DNA of 64,000 bases, from contig FSRD01000003.1 of assembly GCA_900129675.1 (NCBI GenBank), positions 744,001-808,000 on the forward strand, given 5' to 3'. Positions 25,806 through 34,774 of the stretch are shown piece after piece (position 1 is the stretch's first letter; each line of letters opens with the position of its first letter). The notes under the pieces are model-generated. The model saw only the letters and a list, made by a program, of their open reading frames with translations. It was not told where the DNA came from and made no database searches. Source of the stretch: Bradyrhizobium erythrophlei. GTDB taxonomy: Bacteria; Pseudomonadota; Alphaproteobacteria; Rhizobiales; Xanthobacteraceae. Both the position numbers and the translations under genes were made by a program.

Positions 25806-28136
25806 TCACGCCTCCAGTTGCTTGCCGATCGGCAAGCTTCGGATGCGTTTTCCGGTGGCGGCAAAGATGGCGTTGATCAACGCCGGTGCGAACGGCGGCA
25901 CGCCCGGTTCGCCGACGCCGCTCGGCGGGGTGTCGGGGCCGGGCGGCACGATGTAGACGTTGGTCACCAGCGGCGACTCGTCCATCCGGATCACAGGGTA
26001 GCTGTCGAAATTGCCCTGCAGCACCTTGCCGTCCTTGAAGGTGATCTCGCCGTATTTGGCGAGACTGAGGCCCATGATGGCCGCGCCTTCGATCTGGGAC
26101 TCGATGCGTTCCGGGTTGACATAGGTTCCGCAATCGATCGCGGTATCGACCCGCGGCACCGTGAGCTTGCCCTTGGCGTCGACGGCGACCTCGACGATGG
26201 TCGCGATATAGCTGACGAAGCTGCGGTGCACGGCGATGCCGAGCCCGCCGCCTTTGGGCACCGAGCGTCCCCAGCCGCCCTTGTCGGCGACGAGTTCGAC
26301 CACTTTGCGCAGACGCGCGGTGTCGATCGGATAGCTTTCGTAGGGCTCGCCATAGTTCCAGGGATCTTTCACCGAGGCGAGACTGACGATCCGCGGCGAG
26401 CCGATCAGTTCCAGCAGCATGTCCTTTTGGTCGCGGTTGGTGGCGTGCGCCAACTCGCCGACCATGGATTGGACCGCAAAGGCCCGCGGGATATTCGATA
26501 CCGAACGGAACCAGCCGATACGGGTATGCGCGGCGGCTTCCGGATTCTCGCACTGGATGTTGGCGATCTCGAACGGCATGTCGATCAACCCCATGCCGAG
26601 TTCGAAGGCAGCCTGATGCACCGTGTTGGCTGCGAAGGTCGAGGCGATGGACGGCGCGACGCTGCGGTGGCGCCAGGCGATCACCTTGCCGTTCTTGTCG
26701 AGGCCGGCCTCGATGCGTTCTGCCGAGACCGTGTGCAGGAAGTCGTGACGAACGTCGTCCTCCCGCGTCCATTGCACCTTCACCGGTGCCCCCAGCGCCT
26801 TTGACAGCAGTGCGGCTTCGAGCGCGAAATCGCATTTCGATTTGCGCCCGAATCCGCCACCCAGCAGGGTGACATTGACGGTCACCTTGTCTTCGGGGAT
26901 TCCCAGCGTCTTGGCGACGTCCTCGCGCGTGCCGCCGGCGCTTTGCACGGGTGCCCAGATTTCGGCCTTGCCATCCCTGACGTCGGCGACCGCAACCGGG
27001 GGCTCCATGCTCACATGCGCGAGGTGGGGCAGGTAGTACTCGCCGACAATTACCTTGTCGGCGGTTTTCAGCGCGGCATCGACGTCGCCCTCCTTGCGCA
27101 CGACCAAACCGGGTTTGCGCGCGGCCGCCTCGAGTTCGGCCCGATAGGCCACCGACTCGTACTTGCCGTTGGCCCCGTCGTCCCAGACGATCTTCAGCGC
27201 GTCGCGTCCCTTGATCGCCGCACCGGTGTTGCGTGCGATCACCGCGACGCCGCCGAGCGGCTGGAACTTGGAAGGCCAGGGCCAGCCCTGAACCTCCATG
27301 ACCTTCTCGACGCCGGAGACCTTCATCGCATCCGATCCGTCAAAGGACACGAGCTTGCCGCCGGTGACCGGCGGTCGCGCGATCACGGCATACTTCATGC
27401 CGGGAAGGCGGGTGTCGCTGCCGTAATGGGCTTTTCCGGTCGTAATGTCGTGAAGGTCGACGATGCCGATCTGGCCTTTGCCGAGATAGCGGAAATCCTT
27501 CGGGTCTTTCAGCTTCAAGCCTTCGAGGCTCGGCACCGCTTCCTTGGCGGCGTCGGCAGCCAGATCGCCGAATCCGAGATGGCGGCCACTGGCCGCATGA
27601 ACCACCTCATGATTGGTGGCCTTGACCTCGGTTACCGGCACGCCCCAGCGCTTGGCGGCGGCGGCTTCAAGCATGGTGCGCGCCGACGCGCCGATCTGGC
27701 GCATCGGCATCAGATAGTGCCGCGTGCTGCGTGAGCCGTCGGTATCCTGATTGCCGAACTTGACCTCGTCGCCGTGCGCCTGGGTAACCTTGACGCGCGA
27801 CCAATCGGCTTCCATTTCCTCGGCCACGATCAGGGGCAGGCTGGTCCGGACACCGGTTCCCATTTCGGCGCGGTGCGCCACGATGGTCACGATTCCATCC
27901 GGGGCGATGGCCACGAAGACGCGCGGGTCGACCACGGTGGCGTGCGGCATCTTGTCCGCGCCGGTCTTGTACGCCGCGAAAGCCGGGCGTGACATCACGG
28001 GAGCCGCAAGCACAAAGCCGCCGGCAATGCCAAGGCCTTTCAGGATGCTGCGACGCGAAACGTTCTCGACCTTGACCTTGATGAACTGTTCAAAGCCACG
28101 GAGTTTTTTTGGGTTCGTAATGATGTTCATGGTCAC
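25806..28136 (-). CDS. Periplasmic molybdenum hydroxylase large subunit (IorB/aldehyde dehydrogenase type)
   Basis: A 776-residue molybdopterin-binding subunit of the xanthine dehydrogenase family. A Tat signal is present (SRRSILKGLGIAGGFVLAAP at about 28-47), as in isoquinoline-1-oxidoreductase-like enzymes. Cofactor motifs include GGGFGRKSKCDF and the C-terminal GVGEPGVPPFAPALINAI with the catalytic Glu. FAD and Fe-S domains are absent; Fe-S comes from the small subunit encoded upstream with ATGA overlap. It would oxidise an aldehyde or N-heterocycle and pass electrons to a periplasmic acceptor. Location beside PQQ dehydrogenases suggests oxidation of aldehydes they form. Confidence 0.9.
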   Translation of the reverse strand: MTMNIITNPKKLRGFEQFIKVKVENVSRRSILKGLGIAGGFVLAAPVMSRPAFAAYKTGADKMPHATVVDPRVFVAIAPDGIVTIVAHRAEMGTGVRTSLPLIVAEEMEADWSRVKVTQAHGDEVKFGNQDTDGSRSTRHYLMPMRQIGASARTMLEAAAAKRWGVPVTEVKATNHEVVHAASGRHLGFGDLAADAAKEAVPSLEGLKLKDPKDFRYLGKGQIGIVDLHDITTGKAHYGSDTRLPGMKYAVIARPPVTGGKLVSFDGSDAMKVSGVEKVMEVQGWPWPSKFQPLGGVAVIARNTGAAIKGRDALKIVWDDGANGKYESVAYRAELEAAARKPGLVVRKEGDVDAALKTADKVIVGEYYLPHLAHVSMEPPVAVADVRDGKAEIWAPVQSAGGTREDVAKTLGIPEDKVTVNVTLLGGGFGRKSKCDFALEAALLSKALGAPVKVQWTREDDVRHDFLHTVSAERIEAGLDKNGKVIAWRHRSVAPSIASTFAANTVHQAAFELGMGLIDMPFEIANIQCENPEAAAHTRIGWFRSVSNIPRAFAVQSMVGELAHATNRDQKDMLLELIGSPRIVSLASVKDPWNYGEPYESYPIDTARLRKVVELVADKGGWGRSVPKGGGLGIAVHRSFVSYIATIVEVAVDAKGKLTVPRVDTAIDCGTYVNPERIESQIEGAAIMGLSLAKYGEITFKDGKVLQGNFDSYPVIRMDESPLVTNVYIVPPGPDTPPSGVGEPGVPPFAPALINAIFAATGKRIRSLPIGKQLEA

Positions 28137-28585
28137 ACCCCCGTCGATGCGAGACGCACGGCGTTTTCGATCCGCTGGTAAGCGCCGCAGCGGCAGATGT
28201 TGCCGGACATCGCTTCAACTATCTGGTCGTGGTTGGGTTTCGGATTGTCCATCAGCAGTGCCGCGGCCTGCATGATCTGGCCGGCCTGGCAATAACCGCA
28301 TTGCGGGACGTTGACCTGACGCCAGGCTTTTTGAACCGCGTGATCGCCGGTGGGGTGAAGGCCTTCGATGGTGGTCACTTCGCGGCCGACCACGTCGGAA
28401 ACCGAGGTGATGCAGGCGCGCACGGCCTGCTTGTCGACGATGACCGTGCAAGAGCCGCAGAGCGCCTCGCCGCAACCATATTTCGTGCCCATCAAGCCGG
28501 CTTCGTCGCGGAGAAACCAGAGTAATGGAAGATCCGGGTCGCCGTCCCAGGTTCGTTCCTCGCCGTTAATCTTCATCTTGATCAT
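28133..28585 (-). CDS. Molybdenum hydroxylase small subunit, 2x[2Fe-2S]
   Basis: A 150-residue subunit with a plant-type [2Fe-2S] site (YGCGEALCGSCTVIV, about 37-51) and a second site in CGYCQAGQ and NICRCGAYQRIENAV. This is the normal arrangement of IorA/CoxS-type proteins. There is no signal peptide; such subunits are co-exported with the Tat-borne large subunit. Translation is coupled to the large subunit by a four-base overlap. Confidence 0.93.
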   Translation of the reverse strand: MIKMKINGEERTWDGDPDLPLLWFLRDEAGLMGTKYGCGEALCGSCTVIVDKQAVRACITSVSDVVGREVTTIEGLHPTGDHAVQKAWRQVNVPQCGYCQAGQIMQAAALLMDNPKPNHDQIVEAMSGNICRCGAYQRIENAVRLASTGV

Positions 28586-29151
28586 GATCGTCCCTCGCTC
28601 TTCATAAGCTGCCGATGTTTCTTCGACGTGAGCGAGAACATATTTCCTTGCCGCTCAGCGCCGTTGCCATGAGTCTTCTCGCAATGAATTTTCTCGCAGT
28701 TGAGTCTGCTCGCATGATCCGTCGGCTTGGGTTTTTGTGTCGGGCGTCATCCTCCTGTCTTGATTTTTGCTTTTTCAAGGGGCGCGCGCCTGGCGCGACC
28801 GACGTGCGCAGACACTAACAGAAAACTGGCGAAGTCGACTTCACAACGCGTTGTCTTGCATGTGTATTTTGCGAAAGCCGGGCTGTTGTCGCGGAGGCGC
28901 GGCTTTGGTCAGCGGGCCTTACACTGCGGTGCGAGATAAGTTCTTGCCATCGCGACTTGTGCCCGGGAAGCTTCCGTTCGCACAATCGTGTTTTATTTTA
29001 CGGGCCGCCAATGGCGAAGGGCAGATATTGGGCACCTGCGACATCATCGTCGAGAATCGCCCTTGGCGGATCTCGCGAAGGCGTTGCGTGAATTGGTCGC
29101 GGCTCCGCCGGTGGTGGCGCCCACCACCGGCAGTCGCGCGCGGTCGTCCGG
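28586..29151. other. Intergenic region
   Basis: 566 bases with no supported gene. Short frames on both strands lack recognisable protein features. It holds the promoter of the molybdenum hydroxylase operon on its left side and the end of the methanol operon on its right. No clear terminator or operator was found. Confidence 0.3.
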
Positions 29152-29721
29152 TCAGGCCGCCATGGCTCGCGATTTCGCCACATGGGTGGCGATCGCATCC
29201 ATCAGCGCCGGAGACAGGCAATCATAGGGCTCGAGCCCGAGTTCCTTGAGACGCGATCGGATGCCCGGCATCTCCGACGGACTGACGCCGGACTCGATCA
29301 CCGACGACACGAAAGCGGCGAACCCCGGGGCGGCCGAGCCGCTTTCCTGGAAAAGTTCCGGGTGGATGAAGTCGAGGCCATAGAACGGATGGCCCTTGTT
29401 CTCGATGCGGCCGTACATATGCGTGCCGCAGGCCTTGCAGGCGTGCCGCTGGATAGCCGCGGAGGTATCCACGATTTGCAGCTTGTCGCCGTTTTCGAGC
29501 ACGGTCACGTTCTCGCGCGGCACGACGGCGACCACCGAGAAGGTCGCCCCTTCGGGCTTCCAGCATTTGGTGCAGCCGCAGGCGTGGTTGTGGGCGACAT
29601 CGCCCTTGATGCCGACCTTGACCGGCCTGTCCTGGCATTTGCAGACAAGGGTTCCGCCGGCAAAGCTGCCAGTACCCTTCGTTACACCACTGTCAACGGA
29701 TGGGTGGATATGAACAGTCAT
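29152..29721 (-). CDS. gfa: S-(hydroxymethyl)glutathione synthase (glutathione-dependent formaldehyde-activating enzyme)
   Basis: A 189-residue GFA/CENP-V-fold zinc protein that promotes condensation of formaldehyde with glutathione. Zinc ligands are visible as CKCQ, ACGCTKCWKPEG and CKACGTHMYGRIE. The C-terminal half (GLDFIHPELFQESGSAAPGFAAFVSSVIESG) is typical of true Gfa rather than of generic family members. The start at 29721 is preceded by GGAGGAGAGG. It lies 31 bases after the class III alcohol dehydrogenase gene and ends the xoxF-xoxG-adh-gfa operon. Confidence 0.93.
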   Translation of the reverse strand: MTVHIHPSVDSGVTKGTGSFAGGTLVCKCQDRPVKVGIKGDVAHNHACGCTKCWKPEGATFSVVAVVPRENVTVLENGDKLQIVDTSAAIQRHACKACGTHMYGRIENKGHPFYGLDFIHPELFQESGSAAPGFAAFVSSVIESGVSPSEMPGIRSRLKELGLEPYDCLSPALMDAIATHVAKSRAMAA

Positions 29722-29752
29722 AGGCCTCTCCTCCTTGTTTGGACGTTTGGGT

Positions 29753-30862
29753 TTAGAATACGACAACCGATCGGATCGACTTGCCCTCGTGCATCAAGTC
29801 GAATCCCTCGTTGATCTCCTCCAGCTTGAGAGTGTGGGTGATCATCGGATCGATCTGGATCTTGCCGTTCATGTACCAGTCGACGATCTTCGGCACGTCG
29901 GTGCGGCCACGGGCGCCGCCGAACGCGGTGCCCTTCCACACCCGGCCGGTCACGAGCTGGAACGGCCGGGTGGCGATCTCCTTGCCGGATTCCGCCACGC
30001 CGATCACGACCGAGACGCCCCAGCCGCGATGGCACGCCTCGAGCGCCTGGCGCATCACGGTGGTATTGCCGGTGCAGTCGAAGGTGTAGTCTGCGCCGCC
30101 ATCGGTGAGCGTCACCAGGTGCTGGACGATGTCGCCCTCGACCTTTTTCGGATTGACGAAGTGCGTCATGCCGAACTGGCGGCCCCAATTATCCTTGGAA
30201 TCGTTGATGTCGACGCCGATGATCTTGTCGGCGCCCACCATCTTGGCGCCCTGAATGACGTTGAGTCCGATTCCGCCGAGCCCGAACACGACCACATTCG
30301 AACCGGGCGTGACCTTGGCGGTGTTGACCACGGCGCCGACGCCGGTCGTCACGCCGCAGCCGATGTAGCAGCTCTTGTCGAAGGGAGCGTCTTCGCGGAT
30401 TTTCGCCACCGCGATTTCCGGCAGCACGGTGAAGTTCGAAAACGTCGAGCAGCCCATATAATGGAAGACGGTCTCACCCTTGTATTTGAAGCGCGAGGTG
30501 CCGTCGGGCATCAGCCCCTTGCCCTGGGTGGCGCGGATCGCGGTGCAGAGGTTGGTCTTCTGGCTCAGGCAGCTTTTGCACTGACGGCATTCGGGCGTGT
30601 AAAGCGGGATCACGTGGTCGCCCGGCTTCACCGACGTCACGCCCGTGCCGACCTCGCGGACGACACCGGCGCCCTCATGGCCGAGGATGGAAGGAAAGAT
30701 TCCTTCGCTGTCGAAGCCGTCGAGCGTGTAGGCGTCGGTGTGGCAGATTCCGGTCGCCTTGATTTCGACAAGGACTTCACCGGCCTTCGGGCCATCCAGA
30801 TCAAGTTCGACGATTTCGAGCGGCTTCTTTGCCGCAAAGGCGACAGCGGCGCGTGTCTTCAT
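29753..30862 (-). CDS. adhI: S-(hydroxymethyl)glutathione dehydrogenase / class III alcohol dehydrogenase
   Basis: A 369-residue zinc-dependent medium-chain dehydrogenase that oxidises S-hydroxymethylglutathione to S-formylglutathione with NAD. Catalytic zinc region is TGICHTDAYTLDG and GHEGAGVV; structural zinc cysteines are in CRQCKSCLSQKTNLC; the NAD fold is VVFGLGGIGLNVIQGAKM. The class III hallmark GDHVIPLYTPEC and SRFKYKGETVFHYMGCSTF are present. It lies downstream of xoxG and just upstream of gfa, so methanol-derived formaldehyde is processed by genes of the same transcript. The gene symbol varies among species (adhI, flhA, frmA). Confidence 0.95.
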   Translation of the reverse strand: MKTRAAVAFAAKKPLEIVELDLDGPKAGEVLVEIKATGICHTDAYTLDGFDSEGIFPSILGHEGAGVVREVGTGVTSVKPGDHVIPLYTPECRQCKSCLSQKTNLCTAIRATQGKGLMPDGTSRFKYKGETVFHYMGCSTFSNFTVLPEIAVAKIREDAPFDKSCYIGCGVTTGVGAVVNTAKVTPGSNVVVFGLGGIGLNVIQGAKMVGADKIIGVDINDSKDNWGRQFGMTHFVNPKKVEGDIVQHLVTLTDGGADYTFDCTGNTTVMRQALEACHRGWGVSVVIGVAESGKEIATRPFQLVTGRVWKGTAFGGARGRTDVPKIVDWYMNGKIQIDPMITHTLKLEEINEGFDLMHEGKSIRSVVVF

Positions 30863-30923
30863 CGTAGTATCTCCAAACCGTAAAACATGTCGTTATCCGC
30901 ACTTCGATCCGTCCCTGGCACGT

Positions 30924-31439
30924 TCAGTGGCCCATGCACGAATTTTCCGCCTGGGTATAGGCCTCGGTCTTGTCTTCGTGCTTCGCCGGACGTACGCGTC
31001 CGACGGCATCATTGGCGCGGGCTCGCAGATAAACGTAGAGGTCATCCATGTAGCAGGCGACGTTCGGATTATCGCCGAAGGCGGGCATCACGTTCTCCTG
31101 CGACGAGGTGACGTTCTTGCGACCGCTTGCGACCACGCCGAGGAAGTCGGCATAGCCCATGGTCTTGAGCGAGTCCTTCAATGCCGGCGCGTAGGTCGAT
31201 CCCATTCCGTCAGGGCCGTGGCAGACGTGGCATTCCGAATGATAACGGCGGTAGCCGGAATAGGTGTACCAGTCCACGGTGCCGTCGGCGGCGACCTTGA
31301 AGGTCGGGTTGCCTTCCTTGTCCAGATATTTGCCGTCCTCGGATTTGACGGCGGTCGGATCCGCCGCGTCTTCGGCGAAGACAGTATTTCCTGATGCCAC
31401 GAGGACGATCGCAGCAGCCACAAACCAGATGTTACGCAA
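30924..31439 (-). CDS. xoxG: Cytochrome c associated with XoxF
   Basis: A 171-residue periplasmic c-type cytochrome with signal peptide (FVAAAIVLVASGNTVFAED) and one haem site, CHVCH (about residues 67-71). A methionine in NVMPAFGDNPNVACY is a likely sixth ligand. It is the expected electron acceptor of methanol dehydrogenase. I place the start at the TTG at 31439, with GAGG 8 bases before; the ATG further upstream would start inside the xoxF-xoxG spacer. The spacer, including this ribosome-binding site, is part of the repeat also found before xoxJ. Confidence 0.9.
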   Translation of the reverse strand: MRNIWFVAAAIVLVASGNTVFAEDAADPTAVKSEDGKYLDKEGNPTFKVAADGTVDWYTYSGYRRYHSECHVCHGPDGMGSTYAPALKDSLKTMGYADFLGVVASGRKNVTSSQENVMPAFGDNPNVACYMDDLYVYLRARANDAVGRVRPAKHEDKTEAYTQAENSCMGH

Positions 31440-31470
31440 GAGCTTATCCTCGATGTCAGATGGAAACGAA

Positions 31471-31500
31471 CCGGCGCATGGGAAACCACCCATGCGCCGG
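31471..31500 (-). promoter_or_regulatory. Hairpin between xoxF and xoxG
   Basis: CCGGCGCATGGG pairs perfectly with CCCATGCGCCGG around a six-base loop, giving a 12-bp stem just after xoxF. There is no U-run. Such a stem could protect xoxF mRNA or reduce read-through into xoxG, giving more dehydrogenase than cytochrome. The same stem lies before xoxJ. Confidence 0.65.
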
Positions 31501-31513
31501 AACGAGGTTCAGC

Positions 31514-33319
31514 TCACTGCGGCAGCGCGAACACCGTCAGGGCTCCGCCGAGCGCGGTGTAGTTGCTCAGCGCAGCATAACCACCGACGGCACCGAGGCC
31601 CGCGGTCGGATCGGTCAGACCGGCCGCAAGGCCGATGCCCGCCCAGCCGCCGACGCCGGACAGCACGGCCACATACTGCCGTCCGCCCTGCTCATAGGTC
31701 GTGACGTTGCCGATGATCCCGGACGGGGTCTTGAACTTGTAGAGTTCCTTGCCCGTCTTGGCATCGACCGCCTTCAGGTAGCCTTCCAGCGTGCCGTAGA
31801 ACACCACGCCACCGGCGGTCGCGAGCGCTCCCGACCAGACCGAGAACTGCTCCTTGTTCGACCACGCGATCTTGCCGGTCTTGCCGTCCCAGGCAATGAA
31901 GTTGCCCATGTTGGTCTCGCCGGGAGGCGGATACATCGACAGCGTCGCCCCGACATAGGGCTGGCCGGCGGTGTAGCTCACCTTGAACGGCTCATAATCC
32001 ATGCAGACGTGGTTGGTCGGCACGTAGAACAGCTGGGTGTCCGGCGAGTAGGCTGCCGGCTGCTCGTCCTTGGAGCCGAGCGCGGCCGGGCAGATACCCT
32101 TGTTGTTGTGGTCCTCGCCCTGCTTGTCGGTCGAGTACGCATCGACAACCTTCGGACGGCCGTAGGTCGGCGAGTTCTTGTCCATGTCGACGCCGGAGGT
32201 CCAGTTGACCTTCGGATCGTACTTGTCGGCGACCAGCAATTCGCCGGTGGCGCGGTCGAGCGTATAGCCGAGGCCGTTACGATCGAAATGCGTCAGCAGC
32301 TTGCGGGGCGCGCCGCCGATGCTCTGATCGCTGAGGATCATTTCGTTGACGCCGTCATAATCCCATTCGTCATGGGGCGTCATCTGGTAGACCCACTTGG
32401 CCATGCCGGTGTCCGGATTACGCGCCCAGATCGTCATCGACCATTTGTTGTCGCCGGGACGCTGTTTCGGATTCCAGGTCGAGGGATTGCCCGATCCGTA
32501 GTAGACCAGGTTGAGCGCGGGATCGTAGGAGGTCCAGCCCCAGGTGGCGCCGCCGCCGATCTTCCACTGATCGCCTTGCCAGGTCTTCAGGCTGGAATCC
32601 TTGCCGACCGGCTTGCCGAGTGCGGTGGTCTTCTCGGGGTCGACCAGGATCTGGTCATCCGGTCCTTCCGAGAACGCCCGCCAGACCTGCTTGCCGGTCT
32701 TGATGTCGTAGGCGGTCATATGCGCCTGGACGCCGAACTCGCCGCCGGAAATCCCGACCAGCACCTTGTCCTTGACCACCATCGGCGCCGAGGTTCCGGT
32801 CTCGCCCTTGCTGGGATCGCCATTCTTGGCGGTCCATACGACCTGGCCGGTCTTGGCATCCAGCGCAACGAGGGTGGTGTCGGCCTGATGCAGGAAGATC
32901 TTGCCGTCGCCATAGGCAACGCCACGGTTGACGGTGTCGCAGCACATCACCGGGATGACGTTCGGATCCTGCTTGGGTTCGTACTTCCAGACGATCTGGT
33001 TGTCCTTGGAAAGGTCAAGAGCATAGACCTTGTTGGGGAACGGGGTGTGGACGTACATCATGTTACCGATGATCAGCGGTCCGCCTTCGTGGCCGCGCAG
33101 CACGCCGGTCGAGAAGGTCCAGGCGACCTGCAGCTTGCCGACGTTGGCCGCGGTGATCTGGTTGAGCTTGGAGTAACGCGTATTGGCGTAGTCACCCGTC
33201 GGCATGACCCAGCCCTTGGGGTCCTGCGACATCTTGTTGAGTTCGTCGTTGGCTGTAGCGCTTCCTGCGGCGAACGCCGCCATCGCGCCAAGCCCGGTCG
33301 CAAATAGCACCTTGCGCAT
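31514..33319 (-). CDS. xoxF: Lanthanide-dependent methanol dehydrogenase XoxF, copy 1
   Basis: A 601-residue periplasmic quinoprotein oxidising methanol to formaldehyde (possibly on to formate) with PQQ and a lanthanide. Signal peptide about residues 1-23. The vicinal disulfide is Cys126-Cys127 (VMCCDTVNRG). Metal and catalytic residues are Glu194 (GGEFG), Asn278 (GSGNPS), the catalytic Asp320 and the lanthanide-specific Asp322 in HDEWDYDGVNE; calcium-type MxaF has Ala there. It heads the leftward operon with xoxG, adhI and gfa. Protein and apparently DNA are identical to the second copy at 49097. The start has GGGAGGATCTG before the ATG. Confidence 0.98.
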   Translation of the reverse strand: MRKVLFATGLGAMAAFAAGSATANDELNKMSQDPKGWVMPTGDYANTRYSKLNQITAANVGKLQVAWTFSTGVLRGHEGGPLIIGNMMYVHTPFPNKVYALDLSKDNQIVWKYEPKQDPNVIPVMCCDTVNRGVAYGDGKIFLHQADTTLVALDAKTGQVVWTAKNGDPSKGETGTSAPMVVKDKVLVGISGGEFGVQAHMTAYDIKTGKQVWRAFSEGPDDQILVDPEKTTALGKPVGKDSSLKTWQGDQWKIGGGATWGWTSYDPALNLVYYGSGNPSTWNPKQRPGDNKWSMTIWARNPDTGMAKWVYQMTPHDEWDYDGVNEMILSDQSIGGAPRKLLTHFDRNGLGYTLDRATGELLVADKYDPKVNWTSGVDMDKNSPTYGRPKVVDAYSTDKQGEDHNNKGICPAALGSKDEQPAAYSPDTQLFYVPTNHVCMDYEPFKVSYTAGQPYVGATLSMYPPPGETNMGNFIAWDGKTGKIAWSNKEQFSVWSGALATAGGVVFYGTLEGYLKAVDAKTGKELYKFKTPSGIIGNVTTYEQGGRQYVAVLSGVGGWAGIGLAAGLTDPTAGLGAVGGYAALSNYTALGGALTVFALPQ

Positions 33320-33418
33320 CGTCAGATCCTCCCATTTATGAGCTGTGGGTTTCCGCGGAGCGGCCCAGTTCTTCTATTTTCTTGGTTCATATCCCTATCC
33401 CGTTCGAAAACGGGAAAC

Positions 33419-33454
33419 TTGCCCAAGAGCGAAGCCGGTTTGCTCGTAAGCGAA
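33419..33454. promoter_or_regulatory. Two 15-bp direct repeats, 21-bp period, upstream of xoxF copy 1
   Basis: On the top strand TTGCCCAAGAGCGAA (33419-33433) and TTGCTCGTAAGCGAA (33440-33454) are spaced by one 21-bp period, two helical turns. The proximal one lies 100 bases before the xoxF ATG and about 300 before the divergent AraC gene. Near-identical pairs occur upstream of xoxF copy 2 and pqqA. Two tandem half-sites at 21 bp is the classical geometry of AraC-type binding. The remaining sequence of the 33325-33729 gap shows no gene. Confidence 0.65.
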
Positions 33455-33729
33455 ACCAGACGAACTATTTAGCTTTCGGCTATGGATTTTGCTGGCGGCG
33501 CCTCCACCCCGCGCGATGCGGCAGCGTTCTGGAGCGTGCTCCAAACGCGCAACCCGCGGTTAGGTTCCCCTTGACGGGGCCGAAACTAAGTCGGAGGATT
33601 ATCAAATGGATACCGGGACGGAATCTGCTCAAACCCCAAGACCGCTTTAAATTGAGATAAATGACGCTTCACCGTGACCGCGCGCTTGTGGCGCGCCTCA
33701 CGTTCTGATCTCGAATCGGTGGCTGGCTA

Positions 33730-34698
33730 ATGTCTGATACAGTCCGTTCACTCAGCACCTCCGGATTGGCGCCGAAGCAGCAGATCCAATGTTGGACAGA
33801 TGCGCTGACCGATCTTTGCGGTCACTTTGACGTCGATCCGCTGGAGGCGTCTTCGTTCGAAGGACGGGTCAACTATACGACCGTTTCGAAGTTGAAGCTC
33901 TGTCAGATCGAGGCGAGCCAGCACCGGATTGCGCATACCTTTTCGCGGGCACGCTTGAGCGAACATCCCTACGTCAAGATCCTGTTCCAGACCCACGGAA
34001 TTTCCTACTTCGAACAGAATGGCCGCCAGATCGTGGTGATGCCGGGCGATTGCCTCGCCTACGACGTATCCTGCCCGCATACCATCGTCAGTCCGGCCCA
34101 CACGCGGCATGAAGTCGTCATCGTGCCGAAGGAGCTGCTGCTGGAGCGCGGCTTCCGTTTGTCGAAGATGTCGGCGTGCAAGCTCTCGGCGCGCACCGGC
34201 ACCGGCCGCATTGCCCATGACTTCGTGCATGCCGTGTTCGACGAGGCGACCAAGCTGTCACCGAACAACGCCGCCGGCGTCGCCGATTCGCTGATCGATC
34301 TGCTGCTGTTGCCGCTGCGCGAGGCCGACACGATGTTCGATCGTGTCGGTCCCGAGGCGATGTATGTGCGGGCACAGGGCTTCATCCGCGAACATCTGCG
34401 CGATCCGGATCTGACTATCGACCAGATATCCGCGGCGCTCGGCTGCACCAAGCGCTACCTGCACATGCTGTTCAGCGACCGCGGCATGACCGTCAGCGAC
34501 TATATCTGGCAGACAAGGCTGCAGAACTGCCGCCACGAGCTGGAGACGCAGGCCGGAAAGACGATCACTGACGTCGCATTCTCCTGGGGCTTTTCGAGCT
34601 CATCCCATTTCAGCCGCGTCTTCCGCAAATATTTTGGATTTGTTCCCTCTGCCATCCACAAGGCGCAGCACGCCGGCCTGTCGCCGGAAGTTCCCTAG
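33730..34698 (+). CDS. AraC-family regulator next to xoxF
   Basis: A 322-residue regulator. The N-terminal part (about 1-200) has the AraC-binding-like cupin fold of the group with RIAHTFSRARLSEHPYVKILFQTHGISYFEQNGRQIVVMPGDC. The C-terminal domain carries two helix-turn-helix motifs: TIDQISAALGCTKRYLHMLFSDRGMTVSDYIW and ITDVAFSWGFSSSSHFSRVFRKYFGFVPSA. It is divergent from xoxF copy 1 and is the best candidate to bind the 21-bp-period repeats seen before both xoxF copies and pqqA. The effector is unknown. Confidence 0.92.
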   Translation: MSDTVRSLSTSGLAPKQQIQCWTDALTDLCGHFDVDPLEASSFEGRVNYTTVSKLKLCQIEASQHRIAHTFSRARLSEHPYVKILFQTHGISYFEQNGRQIVVMPGDCLAYDVSCPHTIVSPAHTRHEVVIVPKELLLERGFRLSKMSACKLSARTGTGRIAHDFVHAVFDEATKLSPNNAAGVADSLIDLLLLPLREADTMFDRVGPEAMYVRAQGFIREHLRDPDLTIDQISAALGCTKRYLHMLFSDRGMTVSDYIWQTRLQNCRHELETQAGKTITDVAFSWGFSSSSHFSRVFRKYFGFVPSAIHKAQHAGLSPEVP

Positions 34699-34774
34699 GG
34701 AACAGGATGTCCGCTCCGCGTGCATGAGGTTTGCGGCAACCGCCGCGCCGTAGAATGCCGCGACTAATCCGCCC

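Larger units (their letters stand above)
31447..33324 (-). repeat. 1,878-bp inverted repeat, copy A (xoxF and downstream spacer)
   Basis: This block matches 49092-50969 in inverted orientation. Translations agree in all frames I could compare, including the long antisense frame, which leaves little room for any base difference. The match begins five bases before the xoxF ATG and ends at GAGGA, the ribosome-binding site of the next gene. Flanks differ on both sides, so it is not a simple assembly duplication. Confidence 0.9.

Noticed and set aside
31394..33307. Long open frame (over 600 codons) antisense to xoxF, and its twin at 49109-51037
   Set aside because: It is the shadow of a GC-rich gene with strong codon bias; it has no ribosome-binding site or recognisable protein, and the sense frame is unquestionably XoxF.
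29152..33319. Lanthanide-binding lanmodulin-type gene in the xox region
   Set aside because: No small protein with EF-hand DxDxDG loops was found anywhere in the window, including the small secreted proteins at 38066, 42338, 42611 and 46358.
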